Below are positions 1-9,409 of a DNA stretch of 64,000 nt, piece by piece (within the stretch, counting starts at the first letter, position 1; each line of letters begins with the position of its first letter). The DNA lies in NCBI RefSeq assembly GCF_000485795.1, contig NZ_AXZL01000073.1, positions 163,093-227,092 on the forward strand, given 5' to 3'. A program made the position numbers and the translations under genes. This stretch comes from Shewanella decolorationis S12 (GTDB lineage Bacteria > Pseudomonadota > Gammaproteobacteria > Enterobacterales > Shewanellaceae). The notes under the pieces were generated by a model. The model had not been told where the DNA came from. It was given only the letters and a program-made list of their open reading frames with translations, and did not search any database.

Positions 1-658
1 CGAGACAACCCTTGTAATACGGCGCACTGTTCATCATGCCGCCTGCTAACCAAATCCGATTCGGATTAAACAGATTAACCGCCCACGCCAGCCCCATCCC
101 AAGATAAGTGCCGGCAAGATATAAATCATCGGCGGTAGCAATCTTACGGCTGCGGATAGAATCACCGCTGGCGAGTTGCTCTAGACTAAACTCCCCCGCC
201 TCCGTCATCACCCGGCAATGCCCAAGCTCCCCCGCGACTCCCGTCGCGCCCGTAAAAACCTTGCCGCTCAACGCGATCGACATGCCTATTCCAGTGCCAC
301 ACATGACTAACAGCTCACAGGCATATTTTTCGTCACAGGTTGCCTGCATACCAGCGTCAATATCATTGCAGATAAACTTAAGTTCGCCTTGGGTTTTCAC
401 GGTTTCAAAGTCTAGCCCATTGAGACCGGGCAGAGATTTACAGGACACCAAACGATTCTGTTGTACGAGTCCAGGTACAGCGATCGCTAAATGGTAGTTC
501 TGTAAATCATAATCCCGTTCCAGCGCCGCGATTTGATCATTTAAATCTTCAATTTTAAAGCCTTCACCCGTGGGGATTTTATATTGTTCTGTATGCCCCT
601 TGAGTTGAAGTTCAAACAGGGCTTTGCTACCGCCCACGTCTATTGTTAATGTTTGCAT
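1..658 (-). CDS. ROK-family sugar kinase (N-terminal part; C-terminus outside window)
   Basis: The gene reads leftward and runs off the window edge; about 219 residues are visible. The ATG at 658 is preceded by GGAG with a 6-base spacer. The N-terminus has the actin-like ATPase phosphate loop (DVGGSKALFEL), then a CGTGIG phosphate-2 motif and a GELGH element typical of ROK kinases, followed by NPNRIWLAGG near the cut end. ROK kinases phosphorylate hexoses or amino sugars in the cytoplasm. The usual Cys-rich zinc motif after GELGH is absent and is replaced by EAGEFSLEQLASG. The substrate cannot be told from this fragment. No sugar-transport gene lies on the visible side. Confidence 0.85.
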   Translation of the reverse strand, partial: MQTLTIDVGGSKALFELQLKGHTEQYKIPTGEGFKIEDLNDQIAALERDYDLQNYHLAIAVPGLVQQNRLVSCKSLPGLNGLDFETVKTQGELKFICNDIDAGMQATCDEKYACELLVMCGTGIGMSIALSGKVFTGATGVAGELGHCRVMTEAGEFSLEQLASGDSIRSRKIATADDLYLAGTYLGMGLAWAVNLFNPNRIWLAGGMMNSAPYYKGCL

Positions 659-1019
659 CGCCAACTCCACTGATACATGTGCTCCCCTCTGACCCCGAGC
701 GGAGATGGCGAATGTTAGCATAATGGGCAAATATTAGCGATTGAATAAAACTTAAGTAGCTAATTTGTAAGAATTAGTCGAAAGAACTGAGTGATAAAGA
801 TAACATTTCAATTTGAGAATTCGCCTAAGATCACACACCTTGTTACCGCTAAGTGATGCCTAAAAAACAAAATTGTATACAAAATCCTTTATTCCATCCC
901 CTTGCATCTTAAGCGTAGAGCTTGCGATAATCGCCGCCAATTCGCATCCTTTTCGCCAACCTTACGCAGGATAATTTGGCCGCCTACGTCAGCCGCCAAT
1001 GCCAAAATTTGGAGCCCCT
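659..1019. other. intergenic region between divergent ROK kinase and pepP
   Basis: A 361-base AT-rich stretch separates the two divergent genes, so promoters for both must lie here. I see no convincing -35/-10 pair, operator palindrome or small ORF with a ribosome binding site. Confidence 0.5.
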
Positions 1020-2825
1020 ATGTCGTTATCATCCCAACTGCCTAATAAGATTGCTAACCGTCTTGCCGCCATTCGTAGTGAACTCGCCAGTGCCAATTTA
1101 GATGCCTTTATCATCCCGCGCGCCGATGAGTATTTAGGCGAATATGTGCCTGAGCATAACGAGCGTCTGTACTGGGCAACCGATTTTACTGGCTCTGCGG
1201 GCATGGCTATTGTCTTAAAAGACAAAGCCGCCATCTTTACCGATGGTCGTTATACGGTGCAAGTGCGTCTGCAGGTGGATGCAAATCTCTTCAGTTATGA
1301 AAGCCTGACCGACACACCGCAAATCGAATGGCTATGTGACACGTTAACCGCTGGTGCGCGCGTAGGATTTGATGCCCGTTTACACACCTTAGCTTGGTTT
1401 GAAAACGCCAAAGCGACATTAGCGAAAGTCCAAATTGAACTGGTTGCTGTCGAACAGAATCCGATTGATAAACACTGGCAAAACCGACCAGCACCATCGA
1501 GCGCACCTATCACGCTATTTAGTAATGAGAGTGCGGGTAAAACCAGCCTGCAAAAACGGACCGAGATTGGCGCATTAGTCAAAAAAGCGGGCGCCGATGT
1601 CGCGCTGATCGCCGCTTTGGACTCCTTCTGCTGGCTGCTCAATATCCGTGGAAACGATGTGCCGCGTCTTCCCGTAGTGCTCGGCTGCGCGCTACTTCAC
1701 GCCAATGGCGATATGCAACTGTTCACCGATTTAAGCAAACTCCCTGAAGGCATTGAGGAACACGTTGGAGCAGGTGTGAGCTTTAACAGCGAAGCTTCCC
1801 TTGCCGATACCTTGGCAAGCCTACAGGGCGTGAAACTGCTCGCCGATCCAAATTCTGCTAACGCTTGGGCACAAAATCTCGCCCGCGATGCAGGCGCTAA
1901 GTTAATTGCCGGTATTGATCCCGTCTCCCTGCCTAAGGCACAGAAAAATGCCGCCGAATTAGCCGGCATGCGCGCCAGCCATATCCGTGATGGTGTGGCC
2001 GTGAGCCGTTTCCTCGCTTGGCTCGATGCCGAAGTTGCCGCCAATCGTCTGCACGATGAAGCAACCCTCGCCGACAAGTTAGAAAGCTTCCGCCTCGAAG
2101 ATCCACAATATCGCGAGCCAAGTTTCGATACCATTTCCGCCGCTGGCGCCAATGCGGCCATGTGCCACTACAACCATAACAATGGCACGCCTGCGATGAT
2201 GACGATGAACAGCATCTACCTTGTGGATTCTGGCGCTCAGTATCTGGACGGCACCACGGATGTCACTCGCACCATCGCCATTGGTAAAGTGACCGATGAA
2301 CAGAAGAAAATGGTCACCTTAGTATTAAAAGGCCATATCGCCTTAGATCAAGCCCGCTATCCTAAAGGCACAACGGGGCAACAACTCGATGCCTTCGCCC
2401 GCCAATATCTGTGGCAACATGGGTTTGATTACGACCACGGCACTGGCCACGGCGTCGGTCATTTCCTCAGCGTGCACGAAGGCCCGCAGCGCATCGGTAA
2501 AAACCTCAATGCCATCGCCCTAATGCCAGGCATGGTGCTATCCAACGAGCCAGGTTATTACCGCGCCGACAGTTTTGGGATCCGCTTAGAAAACCTAGTG
2601 GTAGTGCAACACTGTAAAGCCTTAAAGGGCGCCGAGCGTGAGATGTATGAATTTGATGCCTTAACGCTGATCCCAATGGATGCTCGCCTTATCGATAAGA
2701 GCCTGTTAACCCAAGGCGAAATCGACTGGTTTAATACTTACCATCAGAAAGTGTTTAATACCTTATCGCCATTAATGTCGGGCAGTGAGCTTGAGTGGCT
2801 CACACAGGCGACAAAAGCCATTTAA
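1020..2825 (+). CDS. pepP: Xaa-Pro aminopeptidase (M24B, long aminopeptidase P type)
   Basis: This is a cytosolic dinuclear-metal peptidase that removes an N-terminal residue preceding proline. I chose ATG 1020 (601 residues) over the in-frame ATG 999 because GGAG at 1011-1014 sits 5 bases upstream of it. The protein has the three-part build of the long, eukaryote-like aminopeptidase P: two creatinase-like N-terminal domains, then the pita-bread catalytic domain. All five metal ligands are visible: D403 and D414 (DSGAQYLDGTTD), H477 (GTGHGVGH), E510 (NEPGYY) and E524 (RLENL). The 11-residue D-D spacing fits the family. A terminator follows at once, so it is probably transcribed alone. The shorter E. 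coli PepP (about 440 residues) is a different subgroup. Confidence 0.93.
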   Translation: MSLSSQLPNKIANRLAAIRSELASANLDAFIIPRADEYLGEYVPEHNERLYWATDFTGSAGMAIVLKDKAAIFTDGRYTVQVRLQVDANLFSYESLTDTPQIEWLCDTLTAGARVGFDARLHTLAWFENAKATLAKVQIELVAVEQNPIDKHWQNRPAPSSAPITLFSNESAGKTSLQKRTEIGALVKKAGADVALIAALDSFCWLLNIRGNDVPRLPVVLGCALLHANGDMQLFTDLSKLPEGIEEHVGAGVSFNSEASLADTLASLQGVKLLADPNSANAWAQNLARDAGAKLIAGIDPVSLPKAQKNAAELAGMRASHIRDGVAVSRFLAWLDAEVAANRLHDEATLADKLESFRLEDPQYREPSFDTISAAGANAAMCHYNHNNGTPAMMTMNSIYLVDSGAQYLDGTTDVTRTIAIGKVTDEQKKMVTLVLKGHIALDQARYPKGTTGQQLDAFARQYLWQHGFDYDHGTGHGVGHFLSVHEGPQRIGKNLNAIALMPGMVLSNEPGYYRADSFGIRLENLVVVQHCKALKGAEREMYEFDALTLIPMDARLIDKSLLTQGEIDWFNTYHQKVFNTLSPLMSGSELEWLTQATKAI

Positions 2826-2857
2826 TCACTCATCGTTAAAAACCCAAACCACATAAG

Positions 2858-2884
2858 CCCAAGACAATCAGTCTTGGGTTTATT
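2858..2884 (+). terminator. Rho-independent terminator after pepP
   Basis: CCCAAGAC-AATCA-GTCTTGGG forms an 8-bp perfect stem followed by TTTATTG. It lies 33 bases after the pepP stop and may also serve the convergent HD-GYP gene. Confidence 0.7.
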
Positions 2885-2901
2885 GTTTTAGCGTATTGAG
2901 G

Positions 2902-4149
2902 TTACAACGTTTTAGGTTGTGCCACCGTTAACTGAGGATCATCATGTAACGACGCTTTTGACAACACCTCAAACTCAGTATGAATTTGCATAAAACAATC
3001 AACTAAGGCAGGATCAAAATGTGTGGCTCGCCCCTCAAGAATCATGGCTTTGGCATCTTCATGACTAAAGGGCCGCTTATAACAGCGTGGCGATGTTAAC
3101 GCATCATACACATCGACTAGAGCAACAATTCTTGCGGACAAGGGAATATTTTCTTCTTTTAATCCAAGTGGATAACCACTACCATCCCATTTCTCATGGT
3201 GGCCTGAAGCAATATCCCTACCCATTTTAATAAAGGTGCATTGGGGAGCATACTCTAACAAACTGGCCAGAACCTGCCCCCCAATAACGGGATGCGCCTT
3301 AATTTGTTCAAACTCATCTGGAGTTAATCGGCCTGGTTTTAGCAAAATTGCATCGGCAATGCCAACTTTGCCTATGTCATGCAAAATTGCCGAGAGGCTA
3401 ATGTCTTGAATAAAATCTTCGTCTAACTCTGGTGGCGGATTGTCAGCCAACATACGCTGTGTAGCGAGCATTTTTGAGTATTGCCGCATTCTCAACAAAT
3501 GCGCTCCGGTTTCATTATCTCGATATTCAGCAAGCTTAGCTAAGCCCAGTACAGTCGCTTGCCGAGAAGCCAGAGTAGAATCGAGGGAGGAGGTTAACTT
3601 GCCTAAGAGATAAGCGATAGTCAGGGTTACCATCGCATTGGTTACGAGGAAATTAATTGAAACAACAGCCCAAATGCCAGTGCTATATCCTTGAGTGACG
3701 GGCCAAATCAGCCACTCATAATGATACGCCAACCCAATCAAAATTAAGCTCACACCATTTAAAACTTGGGCGTAGATGCTCGCCTTAGTGCCTAAAAAAA
3801 TGTTACTCAGCGGAGGGAAAATAAATAGCCAGAAAAATCCAGCGCCTGACGGCCCTATCGCAATAAGAAAGCCAACACCAATGGCATAGGCAAGCAAACA
3901 TCCTAAACTAAATCTAAGCCGATCAGAAAAATGAGGATAAAAAAGCAATAAGACTAATAACAAATATGCAAAGGTATCAAAAATCGCCATGCCCCATAAA
4001 TCGGCAGCAATACAAAGATAAACACTGGTGAAATACACAGGCACACACAGGATCGCAAGAAACCCAAATAACCGTTTAAAAATCACTCTGCGCCAGTGGG
4101 AAAGACCAGATGTATATCGGGTAAACTCTCTCGGCTCTGCTCTAGCCAT
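2902..4149 (-). CDS. membrane-anchored HD-GYP domain protein (probable c-di-GMP phosphodiesterase)
   Basis: The protein has about 415 residues if it starts at ATG 4149, which has AAAGGA 5 bases upstream; an upstream in-frame ATG at 4278 would add 43 residues but has no ribosome binding site. The first half holds about six hydrophobic segments. A short linker leads to an HD-GYP domain with HDIGKVGIAD near residue 257, HHEKWDGSGYP near 319 and DVYDALTS. HD-GYP proteins hydrolyse c-di-GMP with a di- or tri-nuclear iron site. All metal-ligand motifs look intact, so catalysis is likely. The membrane half probably senses an unidentified signal; I do not recognise it as a named sensor domain. Confidence 0.88.
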   Translation of the reverse strand: MARAEPREFTRYTSGLSHWRRVIFKRLFGFLAILCVPVYFTSVYLCIAADLWGMAIFDTFAYLLLVLLLFYPHFSDRLRFSLGCLLAYAIGVGFLIAIGPSGAGFFWLFIFPPLSNIFLGTKASIYAQVLNGVSLILIGLAYHYEWLIWPVTQGYSTGIWAVVSINFLVTNAMVTLTIAYLLGKLTSSLDSTLASRQATVLGLAKLAEYRDNETGAHLLRMRQYSKMLATQRMLADNPPPELDEDFIQDISLSAILHDIGKVGIADAILLKPGRLTPDEFEQIKAHPVIGGQVLASLLEYAPQCTFIKMGRDIASGHHEKWDGSGYPLGLKEENIPLSARIVALVDVYDALTSPRCYKRPFSHEDAKAMILEGRATHFDPALVDCFMQIHTEFEVLSKASLHDDPQLTVAQPKTL

Positions 4150-4625
4150 AAAAATCCTTTTGCAATCCAATGCTAGCTTGTGAGTAAGTCTAAAACCCTT
4201 AATCGCCTTACCTTTAGAACTCTCTAACATCTCTATCTGATAACATTTTGTCTTGTACAAACCAAATAAAAACCGCAAACCAATATGTTAATGAGCTTAG
4301 TAAAAAATTTCAGGACGCGTTGTGAATCTAAGGTTATTTTTACCTTAAGAAAACCGCTAACACTAAAGTAGATATCACACTAAATTTGGTGAAAGGCAGG
4401 ATAAACACTCGTTTAAACAACAATAAAAAAACTAATATTTGCAAAACCTTATAAAAGCAATAAAACATTACTTTGGTTGCGGGTAAAGCTAAAAAACCGC
4501 TCTCCAATACCCACACAAAAATGATACCATTATCACATAATCAGCCCGCCCCCATGAGAGCTGGCACCTGTTCTACCCATTATATTTACCCTAAAAGTCG
4601 TATCGGCCCTGAATGGACACACTAA
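4150..4625. other. intergenic region between divergent HD-GYP and chemoreceptor genes
   Basis: This stretch of 476 bases is AT-rich and must carry promoters for both genes. The sequence TGATACCATTATCA at 4521-4534 looks faintly like a Fur half-palindrome but has the wrong centre. I see no small gene or terminator. Confidence 0.4.
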
Positions 4626-6194
4626 ATGAGCCAGAGTAACCCTATCCGCAGTAAAAACAGCCATATCCATAGCAATGCACAAGAAATCCGCCTAAAACCA
4701 CAAGACGAGTTAATTTCTACCACTGATACCCGTGGGATTATTACCTACGTTAATCAACGTTTTGCAGAAGTATCAGGTTATAGTGCCGAAGAATTAATTG
4801 GCTATCCCCACAACAAAGTGCGTCACCCAGATATGCCTAGTGACGCCTTTAAAGAGATGTGGGAAAAGCTGAAATCCGGCCAATCCTGGCGAGGCATAGT
4901 CAAAAATCGCTGTAAAAATGGTGATTATTATTGGGTCGATGCCTTTGTTTCTCCCCTGTTTGAGAATGGGACTATCATAGGTTATCAGTCGGTGCGTATT
5001 CAGCCGCAGGCGGCCTATGTCAGTAAAGCCACGGAGATCTACCGCAGGCTAATACAAAATAAACCCATCCCTAAACCACTCAGCTTAATGCAAAAACGTT
5101 TTGTCTCCGCAGTCGTCGCTACCACAGGTTTACTGATTGCAGGTTACTTTTGGGGTTGGGGCGTGATTTTCGCAGGGGCGGTTTTGATGAGCCTCAATCT
5201 GGCCATTTTCTACGACGAGGCCTTTCGCATTCCAGCCAAATTGATTGAAATGCAGGAGAAATATGACTCTATCAGCCGCTATATCTACTCGGGCGCAGAT
5301 ACCTCATCGATTCTCGATTTCCAATTGATCCTATTGCAAGCCAAGATGAACGGCGTACTTGGACGCACTCAAGATCAGGCTCATCAGTTGCACGCCATTG
5401 CCGATCAGCTGGTGGTGACCACTGAGCAAACCTATGTCAGTCTAGATCAAGAGAAAAACCAGCTTGAGCAACTCGCCAGTGCAATGGAAGAAATGAGCTC
5501 TACCATTGCCGAAGTCGCGCAAAATACTCAGCTGACCTCGACCAGTATCAACACCGCCTATGATCTCTGCCTCAAAAGCAGCGCCAATATGAAGGCCAAC
5601 ACCCAAAAAGTTGAGCAATTAGCCAAATCCGTCGCCGATGCGGCCAATAATGCCCATCAACTCAATCAAGAAGCCGAGCGGGTTGCCAGTGCCATGGGTG
5701 AGATTGACTCGATTGCCGAGCAAACTAACCTGCTCGCCCTTAACGCCGCGATTGAGGCGGCTCGCGCAGGCGAGCAAGGCCGTGGGTTTGCGGTTGTTGC
5801 CGACGAAGTACGCGCGCTTTCGAGCCGTACCCAGTTATCAACTAACAGTATTTCCCAAAGCGTCGACAAGATGTTCAGCATGCTAAATGCTTGGGCGAAG
5901 GAGATGGAGCAAAGTCGTCAACATGCCGAGTTGTGTGCTAACGATATTCAAACTTCCGCCGAGAACGTCAACACCATTTACCAAGAGGTAAGTGAGATCC
6001 ACACCTTCGCCCAGCAAAACGCGGTGGCCGCCGATCAGCAGCGCCAAGTGGTGCATGAAATCACTAACAACATTCACTCCATCACCCAAACCAGTAGCGA
6101 AAACCTCGCCGCCACCCATCAAATTGGTGATGCCGCCAATCACCTCAAACAAAACGCCGAAAAGGCGCTCGGTCTACGCCGCGCCTTTGGTTAA
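4626..6194 (+). CDS. Aer-like PAS-domain methyl-accepting chemotaxis protein
   Basis: This 522-residue receptor has an N-terminal PAS domain (about residues 25-130; DTRGIITYVN, FAEVSGYS, NKVRHPDMP), two closely spaced hydrophobic segments (about 160-200) and no periplasmic loop. A long helical methyl-accepting signalling region follows, with the conserved hairpin near residues 380-400 (GRGFAVVADEVRALS). This is the layout of the energy-taxis receptor Aer, which binds FAD in its PAS domain and reports redox state to CheA/CheW. FAD binding here is assumed from family. The receptor stands alone, with no che genes nearby. A strong hairpin follows the stop. Confidence 0.88.
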   Translation: MSQSNPIRSKNSHIHSNAQEIRLKPQDELISTTDTRGIITYVNQRFAEVSGYSAEELIGYPHNKVRHPDMPSDAFKEMWEKLKSGQSWRGIVKNRCKNGDYYWVDAFVSPLFENGTIIGYQSVRIQPQAAYVSKATEIYRRLIQNKPIPKPLSLMQKRFVSAVVATTGLLIAGYFWGWGVIFAGAVLMSLNLAIFYDEAFRIPAKLIEMQEKYDSISRYIYSGADTSSILDFQLILLQAKMNGVLGRTQDQAHQLHAIADQLVVTTEQTYVSLDQEKNQLEQLASAMEEMSSTIAEVAQNTQLTSTSINTAYDLCLKSSANMKANTQKVEQLAKSVADAANNAHQLNQEAERVASAMGEIDSIAEQTNLLALNAAIEAARAGEQGRGFAVVADEVRALSSRTQLSTNSISQSVDKMFSMLNAWAKEMEQSRQHAELCANDIQTSAENVNTIYQEVSEIHTFAQQNAVAADQQRQVVHEITNNIHSITQTSSENLAATHQIGDAANHLKQNAEKALGLRRAFG

Positions 6195-6202
6195 TATGCC
6201 TA

Positions 6203-6234
6203 TCGCACCATTGTCGATACAGACAATGGTGCGA
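6203..6234 (+). terminator. hairpin after chemoreceptor gene
   Basis: A 13-bp perfect stem (TCGCACCATTGTC / GACAATGGTGCGA) encloses a 6-base loop, 8 bases after the stop codon. The following U-tract is weak, so it may act as an mRNA 3'-end stabiliser as much as a terminator. Confidence 0.55.
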
Positions 6235-6298
6235 GACGCTTCACTTCAGCCTTTCCAACGCCTTTATCCATGTCAAAACCCGCTAACACTGCGCCATA

Positions 6299-6455
6299 AT
6301 ACCAATCGTATTAAATATCTGTTCATTCAGCGGGAGCCTCACAGGCATCTCGCTTCCGTGTTACATTGACTTAATAACCATTTCTTCTTCAATGCGCCTT
6401 GGATTGAGATGCCTGTGAGACTCTGAACTGATTAGATATTTAATGTGATTGGTAT
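6299..6455. mobile_element. 157-bp MITE-like palindromic element
   Basis: The ends are imperfect inverted repeats of about 33 bp: the left end reads ATACCAATCGTATTAAAT and the right end reads the complement of ATACCAATCACATTAAAT. A second inner pair matches as CCTCACAGGCATCTC / GAGATGCCTGTGAG. There is no room for a transposase. This is the structure of a non-autonomous miniature element. It sits between a chemoreceptor and a helicase gene and would form a large hairpin in RNA. No clear target-site duplication is visible. Confidence 0.7.
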
Positions 6456-6497
6456 AAAAGCCCAAAAGGTTAAAAAGTACAGGTTTTAACCGAAAAT

Positions 6498-6704
6498 TTT
6501 GCTATACTCCGCGCCCGCCATTTTTCTGCTGCACAAAGTGCGAAAATGAAAATACAGAGTGGTGGGAATGCGTAAGCAAGTGCATAGGTTTGAAGCACTA
6601 TTTTAGTGAAGCGCTGCTGTAATGAATAAAGTGCGGCAGAGTGCGCTTTAAACAATAGAATGATGCGCTTGAATGATTGAATAAGTGACTGACAGGAATC
6701 CAAA
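6498..6704 (+). promoter_or_regulatory. extended -10 promoter and ~190-nt leader of the rhlE-like gene
   Basis: TGCTATACT at 6500-6508 is an extended -10 element (TGn then TATACT at 6503-6508). If used, the transcript has a 5' leader of about 190 bases. The leader contains several repeats of AAGTGC and GCGCTGCT / GCGGCAGAGTGCGC that can pair with one another. Long structured leaders are known for cold-shock helicase mRNAs such as csdA; whether that holds here is inference. Confidence 0.45.
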
Positions 6705-8006
6705 ATGAGATTTGAATCTTTTAGTTTTTGCCCCGAGATTTTACGCGCTATCTCAGATTGCGGTTATCAAAAAATGACACCTATTCAGCAACAGGCCATC
6801 CCCGCCATCCGCCGGGGGCAAGATGTGCTGGCGAGCGCCCAAACAGGCACGGGTAAAACAGCGGCATTCGCTCTCCCTATTCTGCAAAAGATGGCAGAAA
6901 ATCCCAGCGAAACCTTAAAATCGAACACGCGAGTATTAATCTTAACGCCGACTCGTGAACTGGCCGCCCAAGTCGCCGATAACGTTGAAGCCTACAGCAA
7001 ATACTTAAATTTCAGCGTATTAACTATTTACGGTGGCGTAAAGATTGAGACCCAGGCGCAAAAACTTAAACGCGGTGCTGATATTATTGTCGCGACACCC
7101 GGCCGTTTACTTGAGCATCTTACCGCCTGTAATTTAAGCCTCTCTAACGTAGATTTTTTAGTGCTCGATGAAGCCGACCGTATGTTAGACATGGGCTTTA
7201 ATGCCGATATTCAAAAAATCCTCCAAGCGGTGAATAAGAAACGTCAAAACCTGTTGTTTTCGGCTACTTTCTCGAGCGCAGTAAAAAATCTGGCCAACGA
7301 GATGATGGTCAAGCCTCAGGTGATCAGTGCCGATAAGCAAAACACCACCGCCGATACTGTAAGCCAAGTGGTGTATCCAGTTGAGCAGCGCCGTAAACGC
7401 GAACTCTTATCCGAGCTGATTGGCAAAAAGAACTGGCAACAAGTGTTAGTCTTTACCGCAACGCGCGATGCGGCTGACACCTTAGTGAAAGAATTGAATT
7501 TAGACGGTATTCCTTCTGAAGTCGTCCACGGAGAAAAGGCACAAGGTAGCCGTCGCCGTGCGCTGCGTGAGTTTGTATCCGGTAAAGTGCGCGTTTTAGT
7601 TGCCACCGAAGTCGCCGCCCGAGGCTTAGACATCCCAAGCCTTGAGTATGTAGTCAACTTCGACTTACCCTTCCTTGCCGAAGACTATGTGCACCGTATT
7701 GGCCGCACCGGCCGCGCGGGTAAATCTGGGGTTGCAATTTCATTTGTGAGCCGTGAAGAAGAGCGCACACTAGCTGATATTGAAAAGCTAATCGGCCAAA
7801 AAATTCGTCGAATTACCGTGCCAGGATACGAAGTCGGTAGTCGCGACTTGCTGTTAAAGCAGCTACAAACCCGTCGTAGTTTTGCCAAGAAACAACAGCG
7901 ACTCGACAACGTCAGCGAGCAGATCATCGCCGAGAAAAGCATGCAGGGCCGCCGGGTGAAAATGAAGGTTGGCCAAGCCCCAAGCAAGGCAAAAAAGCTA
8001 AAATAA
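6705..8006 (+). CDS. DEAD-box ATP-dependent RNA helicase, RhlE type
   Basis: The protein has 433 residues, starting at an ATG preceded by AGGA. All the superfamily-2 motifs are present: Q motif (PIQQQAIPA), motif I (AQTGTGKT), Ia (PTRELAAQ), Ib (TPGRL), II (DEADRMLDMGF), III (SAT), and the C-terminal-domain motifs ARGLDIPS and HRIGRTGRAG. The tail after residue 370 is short and basic, as in RhlE rather than DbpA, SrmB or CsdA, which have longer or specialised tails. These helicases unwind short RNA duplexes in ribosome assembly or RNA decay. The gene stands alone and ends at a strong terminator. Confidence 0.92.
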   Translation: MRFESFSFCPEILRAISDCGYQKMTPIQQQAIPAIRRGQDVLASAQTGTGKTAAFALPILQKMAENPSETLKSNTRVLILTPTRELAAQVADNVEAYSKYLNFSVLTIYGGVKIETQAQKLKRGADIIVATPGRLLEHLTACNLSLSNVDFLVLDEADRMLDMGFNADIQKILQAVNKKRQNLLFSATFSSAVKNLANEMMVKPQVISADKQNTTADTVSQVVYPVEQRRKRELLSELIGKKNWQQVLVFTATRDAADTLVKELNLDGIPSEVVHGEKAQGSRRRALREFVSGKVRVLVATEVAARGLDIPSLEYVVNFDLPFLAEDYVHRIGRTGRAGKSGVAISFVSREEERTLADIEKLIGQKIRRITVPGYEVGSRDLLLKQLQTRRSFAKKQQRLDNVSEQIIAEKSMQGRRVKMKVGQAPSKAKKLK

Positions 8007-8057
8007 ACAACTGATATAGGCGATACCGCTTTGCCTATCAGTCTCGCCATAAAAGCA

Positions 8058-8084
8058 AAAAAGCGTCCCAAGGGACGCTTTTCT
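8058..8084 (+). terminator. Rho-independent terminator after the helicase gene
   Basis: AAGCGTCCC-AA-GGGACGCTT, a 9-bp stem, is flanked by A and T runs, so it can work in both directions. The convergent gene at 8226-9119 ends about 140 bases away. Confidence 0.8.
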
Positions 8085-8225
8085 ATTGAGCCGAATTCAT
8101 GAGCTACAAGCCATAGGCTATAAGAGTAACTCGCTCTAAAGATGGCTTATCTCAGTCCAATCTCTAAACGGACTAAATCAGCAGGCCTCATTTACTCAAT
8201 ACTTAGCCCACGGAACTGAGGCTGA

Positions 8226-9119
8226 TCACTTATTCGAAAAACCGCCAAACAATTGGTTAAGTCGTGCCTCATCAATGGGATTTTCACCGCACCAGCCCGC
8301 AAGCGGTAAGATGATATCGGAGCGAATACTGCCGGGATATTTGATATTGCAGATATTCTCAAATGGCGTAAAAGTCTCATAGAGCGGCGCAACATAAGGA
8401 TTAGGCATGATACCAAGCTCAGCTAACACCGTCAGTTGGCCACGGAAACTGTACTTATTAAATTTAGGGATAATCTTGGCTTTCTTCACCCTTTGCTCGA
8501 GTTTTCCAGGTGTTTCATCCGCAGGAGCCTGACGAATTGCCTCAATTAAAGCACTGAAGATGGCCACATCCTCAGCGCTTGGTTTACAAGGCGATAGCGT
8601 AAAAAATTCTTGTAATTCTATGAGTTTGTGCGCCCAGCGCTCGTTCCACACACTGCCAGCGTAACAGGAAAAGATTTCTTGCCCCTGCTCAATCCAGTTA
8701 ACGCGCTTGATGGAACACACAGGACAAATGTCACTATCGGTTGGCATCGAATGTTCTGGTAGCGCCTTAGCAAACAGATAGCTGAGAATTGGTTGACGAC
8801 CGCGCGGGAAGCTTGAAAAACCACATAAATAGGCCGCCAGTAAATTGTCGAGGGAAAGATTAGCCTGCTTTAGTATCGCTTTATAGCCGAGCACCACATC
8901 ATCATGACTCAGCTTAACCCTGTCGTTAACCGGATAGCCACTTTGTTCAATCAATGCTATTTCGGTATCAGATAGGCCTTGATAGGAATAGATAGAGGTT
9001 CCCGTATCAACATCGAACACATCGCCATTATCGATTCTTTGCTGATAGCCATGCTCATCTTTACGGTAGGACTTTTTATAATAGACTTTCTTTAATGCGT
9101 TAAATAATCCCTTATCCAT
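8226..9119 (-). CDS. conserved hypothetical protein with a CPVC motif
   Basis: This soluble 297-residue protein has no signal peptide or membrane segment. I do not recognise the family. Features seen: a basic N-terminus (MDKGLFNALKKVYYKKSYRK), a CPVC motif around residue 132 and further scattered cysteines, and a C-terminus rich in NPY/NPI turns. It has normal codon use and stands alone between convergent and divergent neighbours. The CxxC pair could bind zinc or be redox active. The product is probably real because the frame is long, and no better frame overlaps it. Confidence 0.6.
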   Translation of the reverse strand: MDKGLFNALKKVYYKKSYRKDEHGYQQRIDNGDVFDVDTGTSIYSYQGLSDTEIALIEQSGYPVNDRVKLSHDDVVLGYKAILKQANLSLDNLLAAYLCGFSSFPRGRQPILSYLFAKALPEHSMPTDSDICPVCSIKRVNWIEQGQEIFSCYAGSVWNERWAHKLIELQEFFTLSPCKPSAEDVAIFSALIEAIRQAPADETPGKLEQRVKKAKIIPKFNKYSFRGQLTVLAELGIMPNPYVAPLYETFTPFENICNIKYPGSIRSDIILPLAGWCGENPIDEARLNQLFGGFSNK

Positions 9120-9409
9120 TTACTGCTTCCTATTGAAAAATTGAGTGAATTGCTCTGTAACCTATGAACATCCAAGCAATAGTATCACTACATGCTTCTC
9201 CACCACACCCTTGAGTCACAGCAAAACGAAGCTCCACCACGCTAACGATTAATTCATACTCCTTGATAAAAGATGCCACTAAAACTGCAATAAATTGGCC
9301 CGTTAGCCGTTCTTATCTGAGTCACTACAACCTAGACCGACTCAAAGACACAAGCCAGACTCAATCGCTTGATTAAGAAGAATAATCAAATAACACGGAG
9401 AGATGACTG

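Noticed and set aside
108..497. 129-residue plus-strand frame at the left end
   Set aside because: It lies wholly inside the ROK kinase gene on the other strand, whose protein motifs are clear.
4521..4534. Fur-like TGATACCATTATCA
   Set aside because: One base short at the centre of the palindrome and upstream of a chemoreceptor with no iron link.
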